Assembly: GCA_002077045.2 (NCBI GenBank) | Contig: KZ111140.1 | Span: 805,153-869,152, forward strand | DNA length: 64,000 bases | Source: Rachicladosporium sp. CCFEE 5018 | Taxonomy: Eukaryota; Ascomycota; Dothideomycetes; Cladosporiales; Cladosporiaceae | Reading direction: 5' to 3' | Shown here: positions 11,310-19,939 of the stretch, one piece after another | Numbering within the stretch: the stretch's first letter is position 1 | Layout: every line of letters begins with the position of its first letter | Made by a program: the position numbers and the translations under genes | Notes under the pieces: model-generated | What the model was told of the DNA's origin: nothing | What the model saw: the letters and a program-made list of their open reading frames with translations, nothing else | Database searches by the model: none

Positions 11310-12397
11310 ATGTCGACAGCCTCGCTGCTCTCACTCCCATACGAGCTTCGGGAGCGAATCCTGATCCCGAACCTGCGCCGGCATGGCACAATCGAGTTAC
11401 AGTATCCCATCTGGGCAGATAGCGGAAAAACAGTGTTCACGCAACCTATCATGCAAGTGTGTAGGCAGCTGCGCGAGGAAGCAATTCCTCTCTTCTATCG
11501 GCAGAACGTGTGGGTGTGGGTTTTGGATCCAGAGGAGGTGAGCATCCAGAGCTATGGAAAGTCTGCGATTCCTCTCTGCCTCTGCAAAGATGTCCATTAC
11601 TGCAATCAGTCGCGCACATCGAGTATGGGAGACACATGCGCGTACTTGCTATCCTCCCAGAGCCAGGCTTCCCCAGGTCATACCGGTGAAGTGCTACACT
11701 ACTGTGGCTGAGCGTACAAGAACATTGCCAATCGTACAAACTCCTGGAGAAGTAGAGACAGCAGCACATCGCAGTAGGGTCAAGATACTTTAAGTGCGAA
11801 TACTGACGGATGCAGGACAATCGCCCTGATCCTACGGCCTACCCGATAGGTCTTGAAATAGGACCTGGCGTTGACAGGACTCGAGGCCCATGTGGCACTT
11901 TGATCTCAACATTGCCGTGGTACTACCCCGGAGCACTTTCAAACATCCGCCATCTCAGACTCAACATGTATCTGCCCACTTCTCACGACAGACCCGCATG
12001 GACGACCGGCTTCCCCACTAAACTGGCACGCTTCGTGCAAAGCCTGGACTACGGAAGTACACTTCGTTCTCTGAAGATACTCGTCGGAACGTGGTATACT
12101 TTGTTGAACTTCAGCACGAGCCAGGCTGCTGTATTCGACGTGCTGGAGCAGATGCAGATCCGAGGGACTGTAGAAATTCGTACGAAGAATATCTACAATG
12201 AGACGAAGGCAGCGGTGCGAAGTCTGGACCTCGAGCATCGCATGCTGGCGAATCAACCTTTCTCCGACAGACACGGACGTGATGGACAATCTGCTCGTCC
12301 GTATCTGGACTGGGAGTGGGAAGGCGGCAAAGCCTTGCCCCAAAATGCAGATGCACTGCTGAGAACTAGCTCTGACGAAGAAGGCATCGCAGCATAA
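11310..12397 (+). CDS. F-box-like (2EXR-type) hypothetical protein
   Basis: Proposed exons 11310-11537 and 11816-12397 give about 269 aa. The acceptor is well supported by TACTGAC shortly before GCAG; the GTGAGC donor is the best in-frame choice, but the implied 278-bp intron is long for this genome. The N-terminus reads LLSLPYELRERILIPNL, then VCRQLREEAIPLFYRQN, a pattern common in Dothideomycete F-box/2EXR-like proteins. The second exon (IRHLRLNMYLP, then LRSLKILVGTW) matches the leucine-containing C-terminal half of such proteins. Function unknown. The intron could hide a further small exon. Confidence 0.5.
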
Positions 12398-12487
12398 CTC
12401 TCAGCACTTGCATCGAATTTGAACCTGTTGAGCAGCATCGCGTGAGGTGCATATCTGTCTGTAAGCCCCGACGAGACAGATGGTGCA

Positions 12488-13573
12488 TTAGCTATCGAGT
12501 TTCAATATGCGTACAGCATTTCCGCCCATCACGGCATCTGCGGCACATGGATCGTCGCTCAAAGCTGACCTCACGGCGTCCGAGTTCATCTTCACGCTCA
12601 ACCACTCCTTCTCGCCTTCGCCGAGCGGTGGGAAGAACAGATGATCAGTGCCGAACATGACTCGGTCAAATCCACTGGCCTCGATCGCAGCTTTGAGACC
12701 GACATCGGCGTATATGACAGCGTCAAGATAGATGTTGCGCTTCAAGATGTCCCACACAGATCGACGTCCTTCGAGCGCACCTTGAGACATCAGGTGTCCA
12801 TCATGAGCAATGCAGCTTTCTATCCGGCCCGCGAGGAATGGCAGCGTACCTCCCGAATGGGCGATCAACACATTCAGGTTCTGAAAGCGATCCCACACGC
12901 CACTCAGCAGCATCCGGGTCACCGCTATCGTTGTCTCAAGCGGAAAGCCAAGTGCTAGTGGCAAAACATGGCCATACTCGCTCGCCCTTGGCCCGAATAC
13001 CGATGTCGGGAGCCCATAGTGTGGATGTAGGAAGATCAACTGGCCATGCTTCGCCAAGGCTGCAAAGATTGGGTCCAGCTTCGGATCATCCAGACCGGAT
13101 CCCAGACCCGACGTCCCAATGATCACTCCCCGCATGTGCTTCATCGAAGCCAGTCTCTCAATCTCCGCGACTACTTCTTCTGCGGGGGCGGACAATGGCA
13201 ACGTGCCGAATGCGTACAACCGCCCTTCGTGCTCGACGCACATCCGCTCGACGTCATCATTGATCTCCGTTGATGTCACAGCTGCGCTCTCTGCTGGCAG
13301 CCAGTCCAACCATGGATTCGCTAGGCTGATCACGCTGATGTCGATGCCATGTTGGTCCATGAAGGCCAGCTTTTGTTTGATATCGAAGTACTCCGAGCCG
13401 ATCGGCCGACCTCGTGACGTCGATTCAGTGTCCTCGGCTGGCAGTATCACAAGACGATCTCCAGCAGCTGGGTTGTCTGGAAACGATCGAACATAGGGAA
13501 CGGCGGTTCGTGATCGAAGAAGGTCCATGTACTTGGGAGGGTACACGTGCGTGTGCACGTCGACCACCGGCAT
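12488..13573 (-). CDS. Uracil-5-carboxylate (isoorotate) decarboxylase, amidohydrolase family
   Basis: Last step of thymine salvage: uracil-5-carboxylate to uracil plus CO2. Single exon, 361 aa, starting MPVVDVHTHVYPP. Metal and catalytic residues of the ACMSD/IDCase family are visible: HTH near the N-terminus, FLHPHYG (about residue 192), IAHSGGTLPFLAGRIESC and MFGTDHLFFPP. The strings HPHYGLP, GPRASEYGHVLPLALGFP and AHSGGTLPFLAGRIESC are, from memory, nearly the same in the fungal IDCase of Cordyceps. That points to IDCase rather than ACMSD or gamma-resorcylate decarboxylase. Divergent from thymine 7-hydroxylase, the enzyme that supplies its substrate, with 355 bp between starts; this context strongly supports the assignment. 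Confidence 0.9.
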   Translation of the reverse strand: MPVVDVHTHVYPPKYMDLLRSRTAVPYVRSFPDNPAAGDRLVILPAEDTESTSRGRPIGSEYFDIKQKLAFMDQHGIDISVISLANPWLDWLPAESAAVTSTEINDDVERMCVEHEGRLYAFGTLPLSAPAEEVVAEIERLASMKHMRGVIIGTSGLGSGLDDPKLDPIFAALAKHGQLIFLHPHYGLPTSVFGPRASEYGHVLPLALGFPLETTIAVTRMLLSGVWDRFQNLNVLIAHSGGTLPFLAGRIESCIAHDGHLMSQGALEGRRSVWDILKRNIYLDAVIYADVGLKAAIEASGFDRVMFGTDHLFFPPLGEGEKEWLSVKMNSDAVRSALSDDPCAADAVMGGNAVRILKLDS

Positions 13574-13928
13574 CTTGGCGAAACTTATTGTCGAACGCAG
13601 TGGCTGCTGACGATGAAATCACACGACGATGCTCTGCAGAAAGATCACTGCCGATACAAATGTGCGGCGAATATACTTATGATTTTTTGTACATATACCT
13701 CAATGAAGTATCCTCGATCAGGCAAGACCGCGCTGCTGCACAAGCCCCACTTCAAGCGATAAGGTGAACCCCACTTCGCCTATCGCAGGTGTTGACTGTA
13801 CATTGCATGCCATAGCATTCAGGTAACGATATTAGTGCCAGCAGGCTCTGTTTCGTAGCAATGCTTCCACTTTGCTCTTCTCCTCGCATAGCTATACCTC
13901 AGCAGTGTTGTCACGGACCAGGCTAACA
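13574..13928. promoter_or_regulatory. Shared divergent promoter of the thymine-salvage pair, with paired GATA sites
   Basis: The 355 bp between the two start codons contain GATAAG (13758-13763) and an inverted GATA (TATC at 13781-13784), 17 bases apart and near the middle. Paired GATA cores within 30 bp are the usual binding arrangement for AreA/NIT2-type nitrogen regulators. Control of this pair by nitrogen status is inference. Confidence 0.5.
13861..13926 (+). other. Candidate upstream ORF of thymine 7-hydroxylase
   Basis: ATG followed by 20 codons and TAA; the stop ends two bases before the main ATG at 13929 and is out of frame with it. If the transcript starts upstream of 13861, this uORF would lower translation of the dioxygenase. 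No conservation data are available. Confidence 0.3.
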
Positions 13929-15119
13929 ATGCATTCACCTGCAGTAACTTCAGCTGCTGACTCCTCCGCCTTTGAGATCCCGCTCATCGACTTCTCAGAG
14001 TTCCTGAATGGTTCTCCAGAAACGAGACGTACTACTGCTCTCGCAATCCTCACCGGTTTCCAGCGCTCCGGCTTCATCTACCTGAAGAACTTTGGGCTTC
14101 CCAAACCCTTGGTCGCCGAGACATTCGCCAAGTCTGCAGCCTTCTTCAAGCGACCTTTAGACCAAAAGAACTCCCTCGCCTGGACCACGCCCGCCGCTAA
14201 CAGAGGCTATGTCGCAGAAGGACTAGAAAAGGTCACAGATCGGACTGAGGGGCAGTCCATCGAGGAGCTTCGTCAGCAGGAAGGCCAGGACCTGAAAGAG
14301 TCGTTTGAGATCGGACGGGAAGGCGAAGAAGGGCACCCAAATCACTGGCCAGATCACTTTGATGCTGATGGAGGGAAATTTAAGGCGCATATGCAAGAGT
14401 TCTTCGGCAAGTGTACACAACTGCACGTCGAGGTCATGAGAGCCATTGCTGTCGGACTTGGACTAGAGGAGGGCTGGTTGGACGGGTACTGTGACCAAGG
14501 AGACAATACCTTGAGGTTGCTACATTACCCTGAAGTGAGTGCGGAGGTTTTCCGGAAGAACGGGTTGCAAGTGAGGGCGGGGGCGCATACTGACTATGGG
14601 TTTGTATCTCCCCTCAGTACGGAACCCATGCACCAAGTACTGACAAGTGATCTCTAGTAAGAGCAGTGAGGCCATCCGATCGATCCTGAAAGCGACTGAC
14701 TTTACCAGGGTCCATTACACTACTCTTCCAAGACATGGCTGGCGGTCTCCAGGTAGAGTCACCCAATGGGACATTCGTTGATGCGACACCGATCGAGGAT
14801 ACCGTTGTAGTGAATGCTGGCGACCTGCTAGCGAGATGGTCGAATGACAACGTCAAGAGTACCAAGCATCGCGTCGTCGAGCCACGAAAAGCGGCATTGT
14901 CTGACAAGCATCCGCCAAGATACTCGATAGCGTTCTTCTGTAACCCCAACTTCGACCGCTTCATCGAGGCGATACCCGGGACGTATGATGAGGTGAACGT
15001 AAGAAAGTACGAGGGTGTCAACAGGTGAGCCGATCTGGGATGCGTAAGTTGGAACCGCTACTAATCTCTGTCGATGCAGTGGGAAGTACCTTGAACAGCG
15101 TCTTGCTGCGACCTTCTAG
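13929..15119 (+). CDS. Thymine 7-hydroxylase, Fe(II)/2-oxoglutarate dioxygenase
   Basis: Oxidises thymine stepwise to uracil-5-carboxylate. Exon 1 is 13929 to about 14599, exon 2 is 14709-15024, and exon 3 is 15080-15119 after a GTGAGC...TGCAG intron; the product is about 342 aa. Matches to known thymine hydroxylases include IPLIDFSEFL, GFIYLKNFGLP, WTTPAANRGYVAEG, ESFEIGRE, LRLLHYP, QVRAGAHTDYG (Fe-binding HxD), SITLLFQD, GGLQVESPNG, VVVNAGDLLARWSND, STKHRVVEP (distal His), RYSIAFFCNP and C-terminal GKYLEQRLAATF. Oddity: splicing GG^GTTTGT to CAG^GGTCC at intron 1 leaves the frame off by one base at exactly the DYG/SIT junction; one fewer G would restore it. The ATG at 13929 is the first in frame. 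Confidence 0.88.
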
Positions 15120-16510
15120 AATGCTCTTACTGCGATGCGTCCACAAGGCTGACGTACACTACCCTCAACAAACGAAGCGACGCCCTGTTCGATACAGATC
15201 CGCTACTACGACAGTCGTGGAAGGCTACAATCGAGTGAGATACCGTTATGCGTCGAACACAGTAGCTGTCTAGTGGTTTTGCTTCCAGGCGATCGTGTCC
15301 TTGGACACTCGGCTTGCATCGACCTCAAAGTTTTCGTTAGCTCTCGCACACTCAGTTACCTGCTCGCCGGTGTGAGGCTCCAAGGGAAATATAGATCCGT
15401 CAAACGGGGCCACAACAGCGTCTGCACTGCAATAAGCGATACTTCTAGATATTTCAGTCAATGTCGGAATCCCTTGGCATGTGTAATACTTGGTGGATCC
15501 TGTGGATCATCAACACTTCAGTAGTACGTCGGAGCCCGCCGATCCAGAGCTCTGGTTGAGTGCGACACCTCTGTCACTGCGCACCAATTGTGCGAGATCT
15601 GAAGTCGTGAGCGCAATCCTCGGAATCAAGTAAGAATGCGGTCCAAGATAGTGATGGACCAGAGGGCCATGCCTTGTCACAAGGCGCCATCAAGGGCAGC
15701 AAGCTGGCTGGACTGCGTTTCAGCTGCTCCACTGCAGACAGAATTGCATAAAGCCATGTCCAGTACGGCAGCTCGCCCAAGCCCGCGCCGTCGCGCTATT
15801 TTTCCAGAAGCAGGGCGAATAAGTGGCGCAAAGTAGTCGAACAATCCCCGCACTTCGCCCCGTAAACGAAGGCTCGTGTGACACAACAGCAGTATTCGAC
15901 TTCTCCGTGGCAGCGGCGGCTGCTAAGACGAAGGCATTGAGTGGCATGAAGTAGCGCGAGAATGTCGTGCAAGCCATCGGGGCTGGATCGAAAGACGATG
16001 GTGTCGGAGACAGATCCGGCGGTGTGCTTCCCGAGGCCGATGGTCGGCGTTCTCTCCATCGCAATGCATTGCTTCCCTCAGAAGCCACGTCAAATGGGTC
16101 GGAATCTGCAAGTACATAGGCATAGCGTCGGCTGGCCCTACCTGAGCAAGTCATCATGTGGACACTGAATTGCGCCATGACTAGGCGTAACAGCAGGGCA
16201 TGCACGTTTTCCGGAAGCTTACTGGAACAGCGTGACGCCTACACCTTATGGAGCATTTTCTCTCGTAAAACTTACGGGAATTCTACAGAACCTTCAAGGT
16301 CAGCGTGCTAGAAGACCCGCTAACAAAATAAGGCAAGTACTCTCTACCACTTCACTCAGATCTTTCTTTCGACTTCACTTAGGCTGCGTCGCGACTTCCC
16401 TACTTCGATTGCGTGGTCGAGGTCAGCCACAGATCTCGGTCGCTCGGCTGCGACGCCAGGACCTGGACCTGCACCCCAGCTTTTCTGACCGCATCGGCGC
16501 TTTCCCAATA
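15120..16510. other. Intergenic between thymine 7-hydroxylase and arrestin
   Basis: About 1.4 kb with only short frames in several phases, none recognised. The reading frame of the arrestin stays open upstream to 16232 but without an ATG, and that stretch is taken as 5' leader. Confidence 0.4.
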
Positions 16511-17983
16511 ATGCCGATCAACAGAATCTTGGGCATCGACTTTGGACGGCGTTCGCAGCAGCAAGATATCACTCAGGCGCAGCGAAACAGACTCGATGAT
16601 CCATTGAAGAGGCGACAGTCAGGCACACAAACCGTCACTGAGATCGATCCGCCCAGCATGGAGCACGTACGTCCAAGTATAGCGGCCATCACTCATATCA
16701 AGGGCTCGAGCAAGTCGAGGGATGGGCGGAAAGAATCCAAGGATCGCTCGGGCTCGCGCGATGTTCGCAGTGGCCCAGGATCACCTCGCGCCATGTCATT
16801 TCAGAAGCCAGTCAAGTTGGCAATGGTTGTCGAAAGTCCGCCTGCGATGTTCTTCAATGTCGCGACAGCATCATCATCTGGCTACCTACTATCTGGAAGG
16901 CTGCAGGTCACCCCACAGTCAGGCGACGTTGTTATGAACAGTATCACGATGTACCTCGAAGCTACGACGTCGACGAAGAAGCCTGTGGAGCATCGTTGTA
17001 GGGAATGCGCGACGCAAGTCTCAGATCTCTACGAGTGGAACTTCTTCCAGAAACCCAAAACATTCAAATCACTAAACGGTACACAAGACCTTCCCTTCTC
17101 GCACCTCATACCTGGACATCTCCCCGCAACCACACATGGCCAAATCGGCAGCATTGACTACTCCCTCCACGTCCGCGCTCGATCGTCTGATGGCCAAGAG
17201 ACGGAGTTCCGCCGCGACCTCCCCATTGGCCGTGCTTTGATGCCCGGAAACGACAAGAACAGCGTCCGCGTCTTTCCTCCTACCAATCTCAACCTGCACG
17301 TCACTCTTCCATCAGTCATTCACCCCATCGGCTCATTCCCGGTCCAATGCCGGATGACAGGAATAGTCACCAAACGCGACGACACGCAGAACCGCTGGAG
17401 ACTCAGGAAACTAACCTGGCGAATTGAGGAAATCGAGACTGTCGTCTCTCCCGCATGTCCGAAGCATGGCGCTAAGCTCGGTGGCGAAGGCAAGGGCATG
17501 CAGCACGAAGCCCATCGCGATCTGGGTGCTGCAGAGATCAGGAACGGCTTCAAGACCGATTTCGCCGATAACATGGTCGAAGGCGAGTTTGAGGCGAGCT
17601 GTAATCTCACGAATGTACGGGAAGGAGGACGTGCTCAGTGCGATGTGGACTCTCCAAATGGACTGAAGATCTCACACATACTCGTCCTCGAGCTCGTTAT
17701 TGCCGAGGAATGGGCGAGCAACAAGAAGCCGCAGTCTGCTACTCCGACAGGCGCGGCGAGGGTCCTGAGAACTCAGTTTAATCTGTGTGTGACAGAGAGG
17801 CAAGGCATGGGTATTGCTTGGAACGATGAGGAGCCGCCATTGTACGAAGACGTGGAGCCTGGCCCACCACTGTACTTGCCGGATAGCCCGCCTCACTATG
17901 CGGCAGATCTGACGACCATGGAAGACTACACTGGGGATCTGCATGAGCTAGGCGAAGACATCGGGGAGCTAAGGCTGGAGTAG
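16511..17983 (+). CDS. Arrestin-related trafficking adaptor, Ldb19/Art1-like
   Basis: Probable adaptor that recruits a Rsp5-type ubiquitin ligase to plasma-membrane transporters for endocytosis. From the first ATG (MPINRILGIDFG) the single exon encodes 490 aa. The Ldb19-type arrestin N domain runs from about residue 97 (FQKPVKLAMVVESPP) through SGYLLSGRLQV, CATQVSDLYEW, LIPGHLPATTHGQIGSIDYSL and IGRALMPGNDKNSVRVFPPTN. It is followed by the arrestin C half (HPIGSFPVQCRMTGIVTKR, then LRKLTWRIEE). The C-terminus is proline- and acid-rich with PPLYEDVEPGPPLY; PPLY elements can bind WW domains. Contig B has the same gene complete; contig C has its 3' third. Confidence 0.85.
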   Translation: MPINRILGIDFGRRSQQQDITQAQRNRLDDPLKRRQSGTQTVTEIDPPSMEHVRPSIAAITHIKGSSKSRDGRKESKDRSGSRDVRSGPGSPRAMSFQKPVKLAMVVESPPAMFFNVATASSSGYLLSGRLQVTPQSGDVVMNSITMYLEATTSTKKPVEHRCRECATQVSDLYEWNFFQKPKTFKSLNGTQDLPFSHLIPGHLPATTHGQIGSIDYSLHVRARSSDGQETEFRRDLPIGRALMPGNDKNSVRVFPPTNLNLHVTLPSVIHPIGSFPVQCRMTGIVTKRDDTQNRWRLRKLTWRIEEIETVVSPACPKHGAKLGGEGKGMQHEAHRDLGAAEIRNGFKTDFADNMVEGEFEASCNLTNVREGGRAQCDVDSPNGLKISHILVLELVIAEEWASNKKPQSATPTGAARVLRTQFNLCVTERQGMGIAWNDEEPPLYEDVEPGPPLYLPDSPPHYAADLTTMEDYTGDLHELGEDIGELRLE

Positions 17984-18335
17984 ATTGAGGGTGATCTCGG
18001 AATTTGAAATGCGACAGCATCGTGCGTGGTGGGTGGGACGGACAAGTTGCGGTAATCATTCTTTGTGCAGCGTAGGCGTTCTGGCATAGTGAGGGGGATG
18101 GGCACAGATCAGATGTTCGGAATCTTTGCTGGTATGCGGTGGATGCGTCACGAGTATACCCAACTTCATTATCAGCGATAGCAATAGTATGCGTGGTTCC
18201 TCAGTATACTCCTAATGCGCATCTGTCAATTCTTGCTCGATAACCCACACCAGGTCCAAAGTGCTTGTGGCCGCAACGCCCGACAAAATGGCAAAAAGCG
18301 CGCTAAAAGGGTTGCAAAAGGCAAAATGATTAGCG
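17984..18335. other. Intergenic, arrestin 3' flank to tRNA
   Basis: On the minus strand just downstream of the tRNA are several Pol III-type T runs (T4 at 18323-18326, T5 at 18293-18297). From 18196 to the tRNA the sequence shares no evident similarity with the corresponding part of contig C. Confidence 0.5.
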
Positions 18336-18463
18336 TGACCTACGCAGGGATCGCTGTGAAGATGTTAGGATGTGGAGGAGAACATGGAGTTTTTGCAGGT
18401 TGAACTCACAACCTGCAATCTCTTGATTCGTAGTCAAGCGCCTTGCCATTGGGCCAGCAGGCC
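18336..18463 (-). tRNA. tRNA-Arg(ACG) interrupted by a 56-bp intron-like insertion in the T-loop
   Basis: Removing 18354-18409 leaves a 72-nt cloverleaf identical to the contig C copy except in the acceptor stem. The 5' acceptor strand GGCCTGC pairs with GTAGGTC throughout (with two G-U pairs), the D-arm holds the A-box-like TGGCCCAATGG, anticodon stem CTTGA/TCAAG encloses loop CTACGAA (anticodon ACG, Arg), and T-stem GCAGG/CCTGC encloses TTCGATC. The insertion lies between T55 and C56 and breaks the internal B box. There is no canonical tRNA intron at 37/38. A TATATA element about 30 bp upstream and downstream T runs are present. Whether it is expressed depends on removal of the insertion; otherwise it is a pseudogene. 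Confidence 0.8.
18354..18409 (-). other. Spliceosomal-intron-like insertion inside tRNA-Arg
   Basis: Read in tRNA sense the 56-bp insert begins GTGAGT, has CTAAC 16 to 12 bases before its end, is pyrimidine-rich, and ends CTTCACAG. Its borders are exact by comparison with the uninterrupted contig C gene, with no target-site duplication and no alignment ambiguity. Its length matches ordinary introns of this window (mostly 50-62 bp). Confidence 0.8.
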
Positions 18464-18491
18464 AATCATGGCCGAGATCATAAATTTTTTG

Positions 18492-18497
18492 TATATA
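18492..18497 (-). promoter_or_regulatory. TATA element upstream of tRNA-Arg
   Basis: TATATA 29-34 bp upstream of the tRNA 5' end. The same element at the same distance is kept in contig C (59533-59538) although the flanking sequence has diverged, suggesting a functional Pol III (TFIIIB) contact. Confidence 0.55.
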
Positions 18498-18719
18498 ATC
18501 CATGCCAAGATTTCGGCCTCAATAGATGCATCCGACGTTTCCGGCATGCCCTCAATCAGTGTATCTAGTGGTAAGGTATTGCAAGGCCATGTCTCCTGTG
18601 ACGACGTCTTCATCCACGCTGCACATTTTGTGCCATGCTTTGCCAGTCGTAGTGATTACAACGCTTCTACGGCCGCATCGACAACGATCCGCGTTGGTAC
18701 TCAGGTGACATCGCCTGGG

Positions 18720-19838
18720 ATGCGGCGCACGACGAGGAAAATTCTCGTCAACTTTTCGTTGTTTGGCCTAGCCTTGCTCTTCATTCTGTACCTCAATCGC
18801 AGCGGACGCGGCTCTCGAAAGACGTTTGACTGGACGACGATCCGATACCAAACCACTGCATCGAAGCCACCCGACGCTTATGGCGTTTGCCCAGGATTGG
18901 CAACATCAGCCAAGGCGGCTCTTGTCGTTGCACGGGTGGCTGCAGATGGAGCCTCGAACTGGACCGCGACTCTTGCAGAGCGGTATCACCTTTGCATATA
19001 CACTGCGGATGAAAAACCTAAGGATGGCTCAACGGTGCTTCGCATCCCTGCGAATCGCGCCCACGAAGCAATTCCATACTTGACATACATCATCGATAAT
19101 TACGATGCTCTTCCCGAAGCCTCTGTCTTTGTCCATGGTTCTCGGTTTGCCTGGCACAATGATCATCCAGTCTACGACAATCTGCCCCTTCTTCAGAATC
19201 TCAATGTAGCTGCTGCACTGTCTTCGAGTGGCTACCACAATCTGCGTTGCGACTGGAGCGCTAGCACATGCCCTCCTTCGACAGCCCCGCAAGGTAGCCT
19301 CGAGACGAGCATGAACGCCGGACTTGAGCCCTGGAATCAACGAGCCGTATCTGATGCTGCTCTGCCATCAGCACTGCTACACCTCTTCGGCAATGGCAAG
19401 GACACTAGATCGATTGCGCTCGGTCGAAGCGATGCAGTGCGTTCGCAATGCTGCGCGCAATTCGTAGTTGCTCGCGAGAACATCTACCAGCATTCGCGGG
19501 ATGGGTATGTTGCTCTACGGCAATGGCTTCTGGACGATGGACTGAATAGTGCACCAAAGGACGATCGCATTGCTGGTCGAGTGGTCAGCTACCTATGGCA
19601 CGTACTTTTCTTGCCGAGAAAGGGCTTTGCTCCACGCAGCTCGGCTGGAGTCCTCGAGGGGATTGATCTAAACAGGTTGAACGATATGGCTTGTCCGAGC
19701 GCAGCCGACTGCTACTGTAGACTCTATGGGAGATGCGACTTGCAACACTGTACGACCAAAGAGTCCTGTGCGGGGCAGTATGAGGTGCCGAAAGACTTCA
19801 AGCTTCCTGCAGATTGGGCTGCGAGGCATGGAGGATGA
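18720..19838 (+). CDS. DUF3431 protein, type II membrane protein
   Basis: Single exon, 372 aa from MRRTT. The reading frame is open further upstream and crosses the tRNA, but the contig C copy is only similar from this ATG onward, which fixes the start. A short basic N-terminus precedes one transmembrane segment (NFSLFGLALLFILYL, about residues 11-25), then a lumenal domain. The DUF3431 signature is seen in VVARVAADGASNWTATL, YLTYIIDNYDALPEASVFVHGSRFAWHNDH, ARENIYQHSRD and AGRVVSYLWHVLF. The C-terminal part is cysteine-rich (CPSAADCYCRLYGRCDLQHC). Topology suggests a Golgi or secretory-pathway protein; the biochemical function of DUF3431 is not known to me. Confidence 0.85.
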   Translation: MRRTTRKILVNFSLFGLALLFILYLNRSGRGSRKTFDWTTIRYQTTASKPPDAYGVCPGLATSAKAALVVARVAADGASNWTATLAERYHLCIYTADEKPKDGSTVLRIPANRAHEAIPYLTYIIDNYDALPEASVFVHGSRFAWHNDHPVYDNLPLLQNLNVAAALSSSGYHNLRCDWSASTCPPSTAPQGSLETSMNAGLEPWNQRAVSDAALPSALLHLFGNGKDTRSIALGRSDAVRSQCCAQFVVARENIYQHSRDGYVALRQWLLDDGLNSAPKDDRIAGRVVSYLWHVLFLPRKGFAPRSSAGVLEGIDLNRLNDMACPSAADCYCRLYGRCDLQHCTTKESCAGQYEVPKDFKLPADWAARHGG

Positions 19839-19939
19839 GCGTCCTCCAATCCAGGAGTTTTGATGATGACATCTGACCAAATCCAACGCCGCAACACGGA
19901 CAAGGGAAGGCATACCGCTCTTCCGACGATGATCTACGA

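Noticed and set aside
18372..18719. N-terminal extension of the DUF3431 frame crossing the tRNA
   Set aside because: Contig C has no matching coding sequence upstream of the MRRTT start, and the extension reads through the tRNA.
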